A stretch of 64,000 nucleotides of DNA. Origin: an uncultured Johnsonella sp. (GTDB taxonomy: Bacteria > Bacillota > Clostridia > Lachnospirales > Lachnospiraceae). Shown here piece by piece: positions 54,479 through 62,840 of this stretch; position 1 is the first letter of the stretch; each line of letters starts with the position of its first letter. The stretch lies in the NCBI GenBank assembly GCA_937927235.1, contig CALBCM010000035.1, positions 1 through 64,000 on the forward strand, in the 5' to 3' direction. The position numbers and the translations under genes were made by a program. The notes under the pieces are model-generated. The model did not search any database and was not told where the DNA came from. It saw only the letters and a program-made list of their open reading frames with translations.

Positions 54479-55888
54479 ATGGGAGGTATATTCGGCGTAG
54501 CAGCTCAGGACAGCTGTGTAATGGATTTGTTTTTCGGTGTTGATTATCATTCACATCTTGGTACAAAAAGAGGGGGTATGACTGTGTCTGACGGGCAGCA
54601 CTTTAACAGAGTCATACATAATATAGAAAATTCTCCTTTCAGAACTAAGTTTGAATATGACGTAGGAGATATGCATGGACATCTCGGGATAGGCTGCATC
54701 TCAGATGAAGACCCTCAGCCCTTACTGATACAGTCACATTTAGGAAGCTTTGCAATTACTACTGTAGGAAAAATATCAAATAAAGACGGCATAGTAGAGA
54801 AACTGTATAAAGAGGGCATGACACATTTTCTTGAGCAAAGCGGAGGGAGAATAAATGCTACAGAGCTGGTAGCGGCACTTATAAACAGAAAGCCGAGTAT
54901 AGAGGAGGGGATAGAGTATGCAAAGAAGGTCATAGAGGGCTCTATGAGCATACTGCTTATGACTCATACCGGAATCTATGCGGCAAGAGATCGGTACGGC
55001 AGAACTCCTCTTATTATAGGAAAAAAGCAGACCGCCTACTGTATAACCTTTGAAAATCATGCTTATTTGAATCTGGGCTATACTTTCTGCCGTGAGCTCG
55101 GAGCCTCCGAAGTGGTGTTTATAAGTCCTGATGGAGTAAGAGATATAACACCTGCCCAAGAGGCTATGAGTATCTGTGCTTTTCTATGGGTATACTACGG
55201 CTATCCTACAGCCTCGTATGAAGGCAGGAATGTTGAGCGGATGCGCTATGACTGCGGAAGCCTGCTTGCGAAAAGAGATGATGCTTCAGCCGACATAATT
55301 GCAGGAGTTCCGGATTCGGGGACTGCACATGCCATAGGCTATGCAAATGAATCAGGAATACCCTTTGCAAGACCCTTTATAAAATATACACCTACCTGGC
55401 CGAGGTCATTTATGCCTACACAGCAGGACCAAAGAAAGCTGGTGGCAAGAATGAAGCTCATACCTGTTGAAGCTCTGATCAGAGGTAAAAATCTGCTTTT
55501 GATTGATGATTCGATAGTAAGGGGAACTCAGCTCAGGGAAACTACAGATTTTCTGTATCACAGCGGGGCGAAAAACGTGCATGTAAGGCCTGCCTGTCCT
55601 CCGGTAATGTTTGCCTGCAAATATCTGAACTTCTCTCGCTCCACCTCGGCTTATGATTTAATAGCAAGGCGGGTGATAAGAGAAAGAGAGGGAGAGGAGG
55701 CTTCTGAGGAGCTCTTAAAGGACTATGCCGACCCGGACAGCAAAAATCACAAGGAAATGGTTGAAGAAATTAAAAAGGAGCAGAATTTTACCACTTTAAA
55801 ATATCAAAGACTTGATGATTTAATTAAATCAATAGGCTTGCCTGAGTGCAGGCTATGCACCTATTGCTGGAATGGAAAAGAAAAATAA
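54479..55888 (+). CDS. Amidophosphoribosyltransferase (PurF) paralogue lacking the glutaminase cysteine
   Basis: This 469-aa protein aligns with PurF along its length. The N-terminal Ntn domain begins MGGIFGVAAQD, where PurF has MCGIFG: the nucleophile cysteine at residue 2 is glycine. The phosphoribosyltransferase half keeps the PRPP motif LLIDDSIVRGTQLRE and the GVPDSGTAHAIGYA region, and the C-terminus has clustered cysteines (CRLCTYC) like the PurF Fe-S ligands. Glutamine hydrolysis should be lost, so it may use free ammonia, act in regulation, or have a new substrate. No purine biosynthesis genes are adjacent. It lies between tkt and degV. Confidence 0.88.
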   Translation: MGGIFGVAAQDSCVMDLFFGVDYHSHLGTKRGGMTVSDGQHFNRVIHNIENSPFRTKFEYDVGDMHGHLGIGCISDEDPQPLLIQSHLGSFAITTVGKISNKDGIVEKLYKEGMTHFLEQSGGRINATELVAALINRKPSIEEGIEYAKKVIEGSMSILLMTHTGIYAARDRYGRTPLIIGKKQTAYCITFENHAYLNLGYTFCRELGASEVVFISPDGVRDITPAQEAMSICAFLWVYYGYPTASYEGRNVERMRYDCGSLLAKRDDASADIIAGVPDSGTAHAIGYANESGIPFARPFIKYTPTWPRSFMPTQQDQRKLVARMKLIPVEALIRGKNLLLIDDSIVRGTQLRETTDFLYHSGAKNVHVRPACPPVMFACKYLNFSRSTSAYDLIARRVIREREGEEASEELLKDYADPDSKNHKEMVEEIKKEQNFTTLKYQRLDDLIKSIGLPECRLCTYCWNGKEK

Positions 55889-55906
55889 GTATAATAGGAG
55901 ATAAGC

Positions 55907-56788
55907 GTGAAGACTGCGATTGCGACAGATACAAACAGCGGATTGAAAAGGGAGGAGGGAGCCGGGCTTGGAGTATATCTTTTGCCTATGCCTTTTTCAA
56001 TATCGGAAAATGAATTTTTTGAGGGAGTTGATTTAAGCAGCGAAGAATTTTTTGCCAAGCTGAGAGCTGATGAGGATATAAGGACTTCTCAGCCTTCGCC
56101 GGGACAGATATGTGATTTTTGGGATAATATCTTAAAAGAAAATGAAAATCTGGTCTACATACCGATGTCTTCAGGACTTTCGGGAACTTACGAAACCGCA
56201 AAAATGCTTGCTGATGAAGGAGAGTATAAGGGAAGGGTGTATGTAGCTGATAATAAAAGAATTTCAGTTACACAGTATGCTTCAGTGATTGATGCCAAAA
56301 ATATGTCAGATTCAGGAATGAGTGCCGAAGCCATTACAAGGGCTCTTGAAGAAAGTGCTTTTAATTCAGTGATTTATCTTACTGTAGATACCTTGAAATA
56401 TCTTAAAAAGGGCGGCAGAATCACTCCGGCGGCAGCCGCACTCGGCACACTTTTTAAAATCAAGCCGGTACTTACAATACAGGGAGATAAGCTTGATGCT
56501 TTTGCCAAGGTAAGGACTATGAAGCAGGCAAAAAGCGTAATGCTGAATGCACTTAAAAAAGATTTTGCTGAAAGATTTTCTGATAATAAAGCTGATAAAA
56601 CTACTCTATACATAGCACATGCCGACGAGAATGAGCTTGCTGAAGAATTCAGGCAGGAGGTATATGAGTTTTTTAATTTATCACCGGATAAGCATGAAAT
56701 AAAAATACAGGAGCTTTCACTTTCTATATGTACGCATGTCGGTCCGGGAACACTTGCACTTGCAGCAGCTCAAAAATATGAAGCCTGA
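55907..56788 (+). CDS. DegV-family fatty-acid-binding protein
   Basis: This 293-aa protein matches the DegV/FakB family, which binds a fatty acid and presents it to a FakA kinase. The N-terminus KTAIATDTNSGL is the usual TDS/TN segment, with VYIPMSSGLSGTYETAK near residue 85 and LKKGGRITPAAAALGTLFKIKPVL near 165 (given in parts). The start is GTG at 55907 after AGGAGA. Its stop overlaps the histidine-kinase start region, so they may be co-translated. Confidence 0.92.
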   Translation: MKTAIATDTNSGLKREEGAGLGVYLLPMPFSISENEFFEGVDLSSEEFFAKLRADEDIRTSQPSPGQICDFWDNILKENENLVYIPMSSGLSGTYETAKMLADEGEYKGRVYVADNKRISVTQYASVIDAKNMSDSGMSAEAITRALEESAFNSVIYLTVDTLKYLKKGGRITPAAAALGTLFKIKPVLTIQGDKLDAFAKVRTMKQAKSVMLNALKKDFAERFSDNKADKTTLYIAHADENELAEEFRQEVYEFFNLSPDKHEIKIQELSLSICTHVGPGTLALAAAQKYEA

Positions 56789-58232
56789 TATAAATCCGAA
56801 AAAAAATTTTAAACTGCCTCCTGTACATCTGAGGCTGTTATTAATTATAATTTTTATGATTATAACTGTAGTGCCGACACTGGCACAAAAAGCGGTGCTT
56901 ATGGGAACCTTTATGCAGAGTGCGGTGGAAGCAAGACGCATAGAGCTTAAGAGCAACGGGCTGATACTGGCAAACAAGATAAGCAAAAATCTGTATCTGG
57001 ATGCTGAAGAAAACGAAAAAAATGAATCAGTGGAGAATGAGATAGATAATTTTGCCAGTATTTATGACGGCAGGATAGTTATTACAAACAGTGATTTCAG
57101 AATTATTAAGGACACTTTTAACCTTGCGGAGGGGAAGCTCAATGTTGCAGAAGAAATTATAAAATGCTTTGAGGGAGAAAGCTCCAATAATTATAATAGT
57201 GAAAAGAGATTTATAATTCAGACTTTTCCTATATATTCTCTTACAGAAGAGGACAAAATTGAAGGAGTGATGCTGATAACAGCCTCAACGGAAAGCCTTG
57301 CCAATATTTTAAAGGATACCCGCTCAAAGACTATAGCCTTATTCAGTGCCGCAATTCCGGTATTTTTAGTGCTTTCTATAGTGATTGCCAACATAATAGT
57401 ACGCCCCTTTGTCAATCTGGGAAATTCACTTGCCAAAATTTCCGCCGGAGACCTCTATGACAAGGTAAATGAAAATACTTATACGATCACGAGGGAGATT
57501 TCATCAACTATCAACTCCACACTTTCCAAGCTTAAGGCGGTGGACCAGTCAAGAGAGGATTTTGTAGCAAATGTTTCACATGAGCTTAAAACTCCGATTA
57601 CTTCGATGAGGGTGCTGGCAGACTCAATTATGTCTATGGAGGAAGCACCTGTAGATTTGTATAAGGAATTTATGAATGATATTTCAAACGAGGTTGACAG
57701 GGAATCAAAAATAATAGACGATTTGCTTGCACTGGTAAAGCTGGATAAATCAGCTACAAAGCTGAATATTGAGCAGACTGATATAAATCTTCTGATAAAG
57801 CAGACTCTTAAAAGGCTTAAGCCTATAGCGGCACTTAGAAAGATAGATATAATCCTTGAAACCGCACGGGAAGTAAAGGCTGAGGTAGATGAAACCAAGC
57901 TTTCACTTGCCCTTAATAATCTGGTTGAAAATGCGATTAAATATAATAAAGAAGGGGGCTGGGTCAGAGTAACGCTTGATGCTGATCACAAGTTTTTCTA
58001 TATTAAAGTAATAGACTCAGGAGTGGGAATTGCAGAAGAATTCAGGGAAACTATATTTGAGAGGTTTTACCGCATAGACAAAGCCAGGTCAAGGGAAACC
58101 GGCGGAACAGGACTGGGGCTGTCAATTACTAAAAGCATTATTATGCGCCATAAGGGTATGATAAAGGTAAGCGGAAAAGAGGGAGAAGGCTCGGTATTTA
58201 CAGTAAGGATACCGCTTAACTACATTAAATAA
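56778..58232 (+). CDS. Sensor histidine kinase (HAMP, HisKA, HATPase)
   Basis: This 484-aa membrane kinase has a transmembrane helix near 20-38, an extracellular sensor of about 135 residues, a second helix near 185-207, a HAMP linker, and a catalytic core with the phospho-histidine in NVSHELKTPITS, N box NLVENAIKYN, G1 DSGVGI and G2 GTGLGLSI. I favour the ATG at 56778, which overlaps the DegV stop; an ATG at 56736 gives a longer overlap. Neither has a clear ribosome site. No response regulator is adjacent, so it appears orphan in this window. Confidence 0.9.
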   Translation: MKPDINPKKNFKLPPVHLRLLLIIIFMIITVVPTLAQKAVLMGTFMQSAVEARRIELKSNGLILANKISKNLYLDAEENEKNESVENEIDNFASIYDGRIVITNSDFRIIKDTFNLAEGKLNVAEEIIKCFEGESSNNYNSEKRFIIQTFPIYSLTEEDKIEGVMLITASTESLANILKDTRSKTIALFSAAIPVFLVLSIVIANIIVRPFVNLGNSLAKISAGDLYDKVNENTYTITREISSTINSTLSKLKAVDQSREDFVANVSHELKTPITSMRVLADSIMSMEEAPVDLYKEFMNDISNEVDRESKIIDDLLALVKLDKSATKLNIEQTDINLLIKQTLKRLKPIAALRKIDIILETAREVKAEVDETKLSLALNNLVENAIKYNKEGGWVRVTLDADHKFFYIKVIDSGVGIAEEFRETIFERFYRIDKARSRETGGTGLGLSITKSIIMRHKGMIKVSGKEGEGSVFTVRIPLNYIK

Positions 58233-58242
58233 CTGCGGATTA

Positions 58243-58335
58243 CCGATGCAGGCAGCCTTTTTGATTTCAAGGCATGAAGCTTGAAAGAAGGCTACCGAAT
58301 CCTGCCGGTTTTAGACAGCGGGTAACTCGCATCGG
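58243..58335 (+). ncRNA. Structured three-way-junction-like element before the GerMN lipoprotein gene
   Basis: CCGATGC (58243-58249) pairs with GCATCGG (58329-58335). Inside are two arms: AGCCTT/AAGGCT plus TTTCAAG/CTTGAAA (58254-58293), and CCTGC/GCGGG (58301-58322). Together they give a closed junction of about 93 bases in the 140-base gap after the kinase gene. It could be a regulatory leader, or a decayed mobile-element end, since GAATCCTGC and TTTTAG recall the IS200/IS605 remnant at the left of the window. Confidence 0.4.
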
Positions 58336-58374
58336 GAGCAAGAGTTTACTAATAAAAATGAGAAAATCGAATTT

Positions 58375-59310
58375 ATGAAAAATAGATTTAAAATTATAAT
58401 TATATTATCGCTGCTGTCGCTTTCACTTTCCTGCTGCACTTCTAAAAAAAAGGAGGCGGTAGCCGGGTTTGGACAGTATTATATTTATTATCTGAATACT
58501 TCGGCAAATGCATTGACCTCTGTAGTGTATACACCTCAGGCAAAACAAAGCCATGCACTTGCCGAAGAGCTTATGAGCAGGCTTATAGAGGTGCCTAAGG
58601 ATGTGGAAGCGGGGCAGATACTTGGAGATAAGGTGACCTATAAGGGCTGCAGAATTGAAGGCAATGTACTCTACCTTGATTTTGATTCAAATTATGCACT
58701 TATGAAGCCTGCAAGGGAGATATTATGCAGAGCGGCACTTACCAAGACGCTGACTCAGATAGAAGGAATAGATTTTATAAGTATTAATTCCGGTGAAAGA
58801 CAGATGACGGATACAAGCGGCAAACCGCTGGGACTCATATCTTCCAATGATTTTATAGACGGTATTTCAGATATAAATTCGTATGAGGAAACTGAAATAC
58901 TGCTGTATTTTGCGGATGAGGAGGGCAAAAAGCTGGTACCCTTGAAAAGAGAAGTAAGGTATAATTCAAATATTGCGATGGAAAGGCTTGTACTGGAACA
59001 GCTTATGCAGGGTACCAAGATGTCGGGGCTTAAGCAGACTGTTCCAGACAATACAAGACTGCTCGGAGTTTCGGTAAATGATAATATATGCTATGTGAAT
59101 TTTGATGCAGGCTTTTTAGAGGCTATTCCCGGAGAAGATGTTTACGTAAGTATATACTCGGTAGTAAATACCTTGTGTGAGCTTCAGAATGTCAACCGGG
59201 TTCAAATAACTATTAACGGAAAGCAGGATATTATGCTGAGAGATGTGGTAAGCTTAAACACGGTGTTTGAAATGAATCTTAATTATATAAAAAACAGTGA
59301 AAATAAATAA
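58375..59310 (+). CDS. GerMN-domain lipoprotein
   Basis: This 311-aa protein has a lipoprotein signal (LSLSC lipobox, Cys near residue 20) and two GerMN-like repeats (about 60-170 and 195-300), recognisable by VLYLDFDSNYALMKP and ICYVNFDAGFLEAIPG. GerMN domains occur in the germination protein GerM and in envelope lipoproteins. A germination role cannot be assumed: no other sporulation genes are in the window. It has no clear ribosome site and lies downstream of the structured element. Confidence 0.85.
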   Translation: MKNRFKIIIILSLLSLSLSCCTSKKKEAVAGFGQYYIYYLNTSANALTSVVYTPQAKQSHALAEELMSRLIEVPKDVEAGQILGDKVTYKGCRIEGNVLYLDFDSNYALMKPAREILCRAALTKTLTQIEGIDFISINSGERQMTDTSGKPLGLISSNDFIDGISDINSYEETEILLYFADEEGKKLVPLKREVRYNSNIAMERLVLEQLMQGTKMSGLKQTVPDNTRLLGVSVNDNICYVNFDAGFLEAIPGEDVYVSIYSVVNTLCELQNVNRVQITINGKQDIMLRDVVSLNTVFEMNLNYIKNSENK

Positions 59311-59330
59311 TGTAAGAGATGGAGAGGTAA

Positions 59331-61742
59331 ATGAAACGACCCTGGCTGCTGATTTTAACTGCCTGCGTGCTTGGAGAGCTCTACGGATTAAAATTTGCAT
59401 GGAAGGGCACAGCGGTATTATTGATTATACTGCTGATATTGTTTTTAATACATTATAAATTTAAAAAATTAAGTAAAAACAATTTTAAATATATTATAAT
59501 ATTTTCAACAGTATTCACGCTGTCTTTTTTGCGGATAAATATTGAGAATTATCTGTATCTTAATAATCCACAGGCTTTATATATAGAAAAGCTTATGACA
59601 AATAAAGCTGTTGATAAAAGGAATAATAATTCTGAGATTACTCTTGAAGGCAGTGTAAGTCATATAAGCCAAAAGGGAGAAAAGCTCAGGCTCACTATGG
59701 GCTGCATTATAATTTATGCTGATGTAGCCGCTGCTAAGGAAATAAAAATAGGAAATGGCATCAGAGTATCGGGAAGGATAAAGACTGTAAAACCTGCATC
59801 AAATCCGGGCGAATTTGATGCAGAGTACTATTACAGAGCTTTAGGAATAAGATTTTTTATATCAGCCAAAAAACTTTCACTTGTAAAACACGGCTATAAC
59901 CTTCCGCTGCAGTTCTTATATAATCTCAGAGCCGGCACAACGGAAGCTCTTATTAAAATATTTAATCAGGATACCTCAGCTTTTGCAGCCGCTGCGCTGC
60001 TTGGCGAAAAAAATTTACTTGATGAGGATATATATGAGCTTTACAGAAAAAACGGAATAGCTCATCTGCTTGCTATAAGCGGACTGCATGCCGCAATATT
60101 TGGGGTGGCTCTTTATACACTTTTAAGAAAGAAAGCGAGGCTGGGATTTACTGCCTCGGCTTTAATTTCAGGAGTGGTGCTTATAATCTATGCTATATTT
60201 ACAGGTGCTTCAATAAGCGTAGTAAGAGCAGTGGCTATGCTGCTTATTGCTTTTACAGCCGAGATAATAGGCAGAACCTATGACCTGGTTTCTGCAGCCG
60301 GCTTGGCGGCGTATGCCTTGCTGATGTATTCTCCCTATAATCTTTTTAATTCAGGCTTTTTGCTTTCGTTTTCAGCAGTATTAGCTATAGGCATGGCAGC
60401 GGCTCCTATTATAAAAAAATATAAAATTAAAAATAAAATTCTGACAGCCTTAATTACAGGTATTTTGCTTCAGATAAGTACCCTGCCTTTAATTACATAT
60501 TTCTTTTATTCTTTTTCTCTATATGGATTTATAATAAATTTAATCGTAATTCCTCTGATGGGAATATTTCTGTGCAGCAGTCTGATTGCTTTATTGACAA
60601 GCTTTCTTTTTCCTCCACTTGCAGCGATTATTGCTTATATCCCTGAAGGCATTGTAGGGTTTTATACTAATTTGTGCGAAGCTTTTTCAAGACTGCCTTA
60701 TTACAGCGTGCTTACAGGCAGACCTTCAGCAGCTCAGATTTTAATATACTACAGCTTGCTTATATTAGTGCTTTATATCATCCTTAATGTAAAGAGTAAA
60801 ATTCAAAAAACAAATATACTTAGATATGATGCTGGCTTTATCCGGTATTTATATGATAAAATAAAGCTTAAAAGGGTCGATTTCCCCCCTGTCTGTATTT
60901 CAGTTATTTTGTTGCTGCCGCTGATATTATTAAAGCTGCCCTCATTTTATACTGAAATCTATTTCATAGATGTGGGACAGGGCGACGGCATATATATGAA
61001 GACAGCCGGTGAGGATATATTAATTGATTCAGGGAGCACTACAAATAAGGAATTCGGCAGACGCACCTTAAAACCTTTTTTGCAGTGCATGGCGGTAGAC
61101 AGTATAGAAAAAGTATTTATAACACATGCCGATATAGACCATACCAGCGGAATACTTTACCTGCTGGAGGAAGATAAGGAGATAAAGATTAAGGAGCTTT
61201 ATCTTCCCTGCCCTGCCGAGCACGATTCAAAATATGACAGGATAAGACAGGCGGCAAAATTTAAAAATACGGAGATTAAATATGCTTCAAAAGGGGACAA
61301 AATAGGAGAGTTTTTATGTGTTTCACCCTGTAATAACTGTGAAATTAAGGATGTAAATGAGCAGAGCATAGTTCTCTTATATCAGGAAAACAATTTTAAG
61401 GCTCTTTTTACAGGTGATGCAGGCAAGGTATCGGAAGAAAGAATTTTGGCTGATGCCGAGCTTAGCGAGTCTATCAAGGATATGAGCCTGCTTAAGGTAG
61501 GACATCACGGCTCATTTACTGCTTCGGGAGAGGATTTTATTAAAGCTATGAAGCCTGCGGCAGGGATACTCTCTTATGGTGAAAATAACCGCTATGGGCA
61601 TCCGCATAAGGAAGTAGTGTATTTATTAAAAAAATATAAGGTGAAAACCTATGCTACTTCTGACTGCGGGCAGATTAAAGTCAGGATTAAAAATAACAGG
61701 ATAGACATTTCAACATTTTTAAAATCCGGCAGAAAGGAATAG
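59331..61742 (+). CDS. comEC: DNA internalization protein ComEC/Rec2
   Basis: This 803-aa protein has all three ComEC parts: an N-terminal OB-like/DUF4131 region (about 90-190), the polytopic competence domain (about 220-500) with LLAISGLHAAIFGV, and a C-terminal metallo-beta-lactamase-like domain (about 540-800) with FIDVGQGDGIY, ITHADIDHTSG, LFTGDAG and LLKVGHHGS. It forms the channel that takes single-stranded DNA into the cell. GGAGAGG precedes the ATG. holA follows after 12 bases, a common neighbour in Bacillota. Confidence 0.95.
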   Translation: MKRPWLLILTACVLGELYGLKFAWKGTAVLLIILLILFLIHYKFKKLSKNNFKYIIIFSTVFTLSFLRINIENYLYLNNPQALYIEKLMTNKAVDKRNNNSEITLEGSVSHISQKGEKLRLTMGCIIIYADVAAAKEIKIGNGIRVSGRIKTVKPASNPGEFDAEYYYRALGIRFFISAKKLSLVKHGYNLPLQFLYNLRAGTTEALIKIFNQDTSAFAAAALLGEKNLLDEDIYELYRKNGIAHLLAISGLHAAIFGVALYTLLRKKARLGFTASALISGVVLIIYAIFTGASISVVRAVAMLLIAFTAEIIGRTYDLVSAAGLAAYALLMYSPYNLFNSGFLLSFSAVLAIGMAAAPIIKKYKIKNKILTALITGILLQISTLPLITYFFYSFSLYGFIINLIVIPLMGIFLCSSLIALLTSFLFPPLAAIIAYIPEGIVGFYTNLCEAFSRLPYYSVLTGRPSAAQILIYYSLLILVLYIILNVKSKIQKTNILRYDAGFIRYLYDKIKLKRVDFPPVCISVILLLPLILLKLPSFYTEIYFIDVGQGDGIYMKTAGEDILIDSGSTTNKEFGRRTLKPFLQCMAVDSIEKVFITHADIDHTSGILYLLEEDKEIKIKELYLPCPAEHDSKYDRIRQAAKFKNTEIKYASKGDKIGEFLCVSPCNNCEIKDVNEQSIVLLYQENNFKALFTGDAGKVSEERILADAELSESIKDMSLLKVGHHGSFTASGEDFIKAMKPAAGILSYGENNRYGHPHKEVVYLLKKYKVKTYATSDCGQIKVRIKNNRIDISTFLKSGRKE

Positions 61743-61754
61743 TGAGAGATAACT

Positions 61755-62723
61755 TTGAAGACATTAAATTCAGATATAAAATCAAAAAAATTTCATAGAG
61801 CCTATCTGCTTTACGGAAATGAGAATTATCTTTTAAAAAACTATAAGCTTTCTTTTAAAAAAGCCGTTGCAGGTAATAATGAAATGAATTATGAATATTT
61901 TGAGGGAAAATCTGCAGATATAAGCAGATTTATTGATGCACTTATGACTGCTCCCTTTTTTGCTGAAAAAAGGTGTATAATTGCTGAGGATACCGGCTGG
62001 TTTAAGACCTCTCCTGAAAGGGTGGTCGATTTTATTGAGAAGCTTCCTTCCAGCAGTGTAGTAATTTTTATTGAAAGGGAGGTTGACAAAAAGAGCAGGC
62101 TTTATAAAAAGATAGCTGAAATAGGCTATTTGGCAGAGCTTGACCATCTCAAAAAAAATATGCTGAGAAACTGGGCAGCCGGAATACTGGGACGTGCAGG
62201 AAAAAAAATTACTGTTGCAAATATGGATTTATTTTTAAGCTGTACCGGTGATGATATGGAAAGGATAAGTAATGAGCTGGAAAAGCTTATTGCTTATAAG
62301 GGTGAGGAGGAAGTGATTGAAAGTGCGGATATTGAAAGCATAGTGACGGTAAATATTGAAGATAAGATTTTTGAGATGGTGGAAGCGGCAGCTTCAAAGC
62401 GTATAAATGAAGCTATGAAAAGATATAAGGATTTGCTGATCTTAAAAGAGGCTCCCAAGAAAATGTTTTTGCTGACGGCAAAACAGTTCAGCAGGCTTTT
62501 GGCTCTGAATGAAGCTCTAAAAGCCGGAGCTTCTGTTGACGAGATGGCAAAAATACTTCAAATTAAACAATTTAATCTGGTAAAATTAAAAAAGGAAGCA
62601 GAAAATTTTGACACCGCAGAGCTTGAAAAATATGTAAAAAGATGTGCTGAAATTGAAGAGGGCATGAATACCGGAAATATCCCTGAAACCCTTGCAGCCG
62701 AGCTTATAATCACTATGCCTTAA
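61755..62723 (+). CDS. holA: DNA polymerase III delta subunit
   Basis: This 322-aa clamp-loader subunit starts at TTG 61755. It begins KTLNSDIKSKKFHRAYLLYGNENYLLKNY in parts, contains the DnaA/AAA-like helical core and the VNIEDKIFEMVEAAASKR and LLTAKQFSRLLALNEALKAG segments characteristic of delta. It loads the beta clamp on DNA. Its position directly after comEC is the typical arrangement in Gram-positive genomes. Confidence 0.93.
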   Translation: MKTLNSDIKSKKFHRAYLLYGNENYLLKNYKLSFKKAVAGNNEMNYEYFEGKSADISRFIDALMTAPFFAEKRCIIAEDTGWFKTSPERVVDFIEKLPSSSVVIFIEREVDKKSRLYKKIAEIGYLAELDHLKKNMLRNWAAGILGRAGKKITVANMDLFLSCTGDDMERISNELEKLIAYKGEEEVIESADIESIVTVNIEDKIFEMVEAAASKRINEAMKRYKDLLILKEAPKKMFLLTAKQFSRLLALNEALKAGASVDEMAKILQIKQFNLVKLKKEAENFDTAELEKYVKRCAEIEEGMNTGNIPETLAAELIITMP

Positions 62724-62840
62724 CACCGTATTAATTCTTTTTTAGTTTTTCTTGTAGTCTATGCATTTATCTGACTTTTTTGTATAATATAGCTACAGCT
62801 ATTAATTAGAGTATAGAGAAAGGAAAGGGAGGGAAGTATT

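Noticed and set aside
58375..59310. GerMN protein as evidence for sporulation
   Set aside because: GerMN domains also occur in non-sporulating bacteria, and no other sporulation gene is present in the window.
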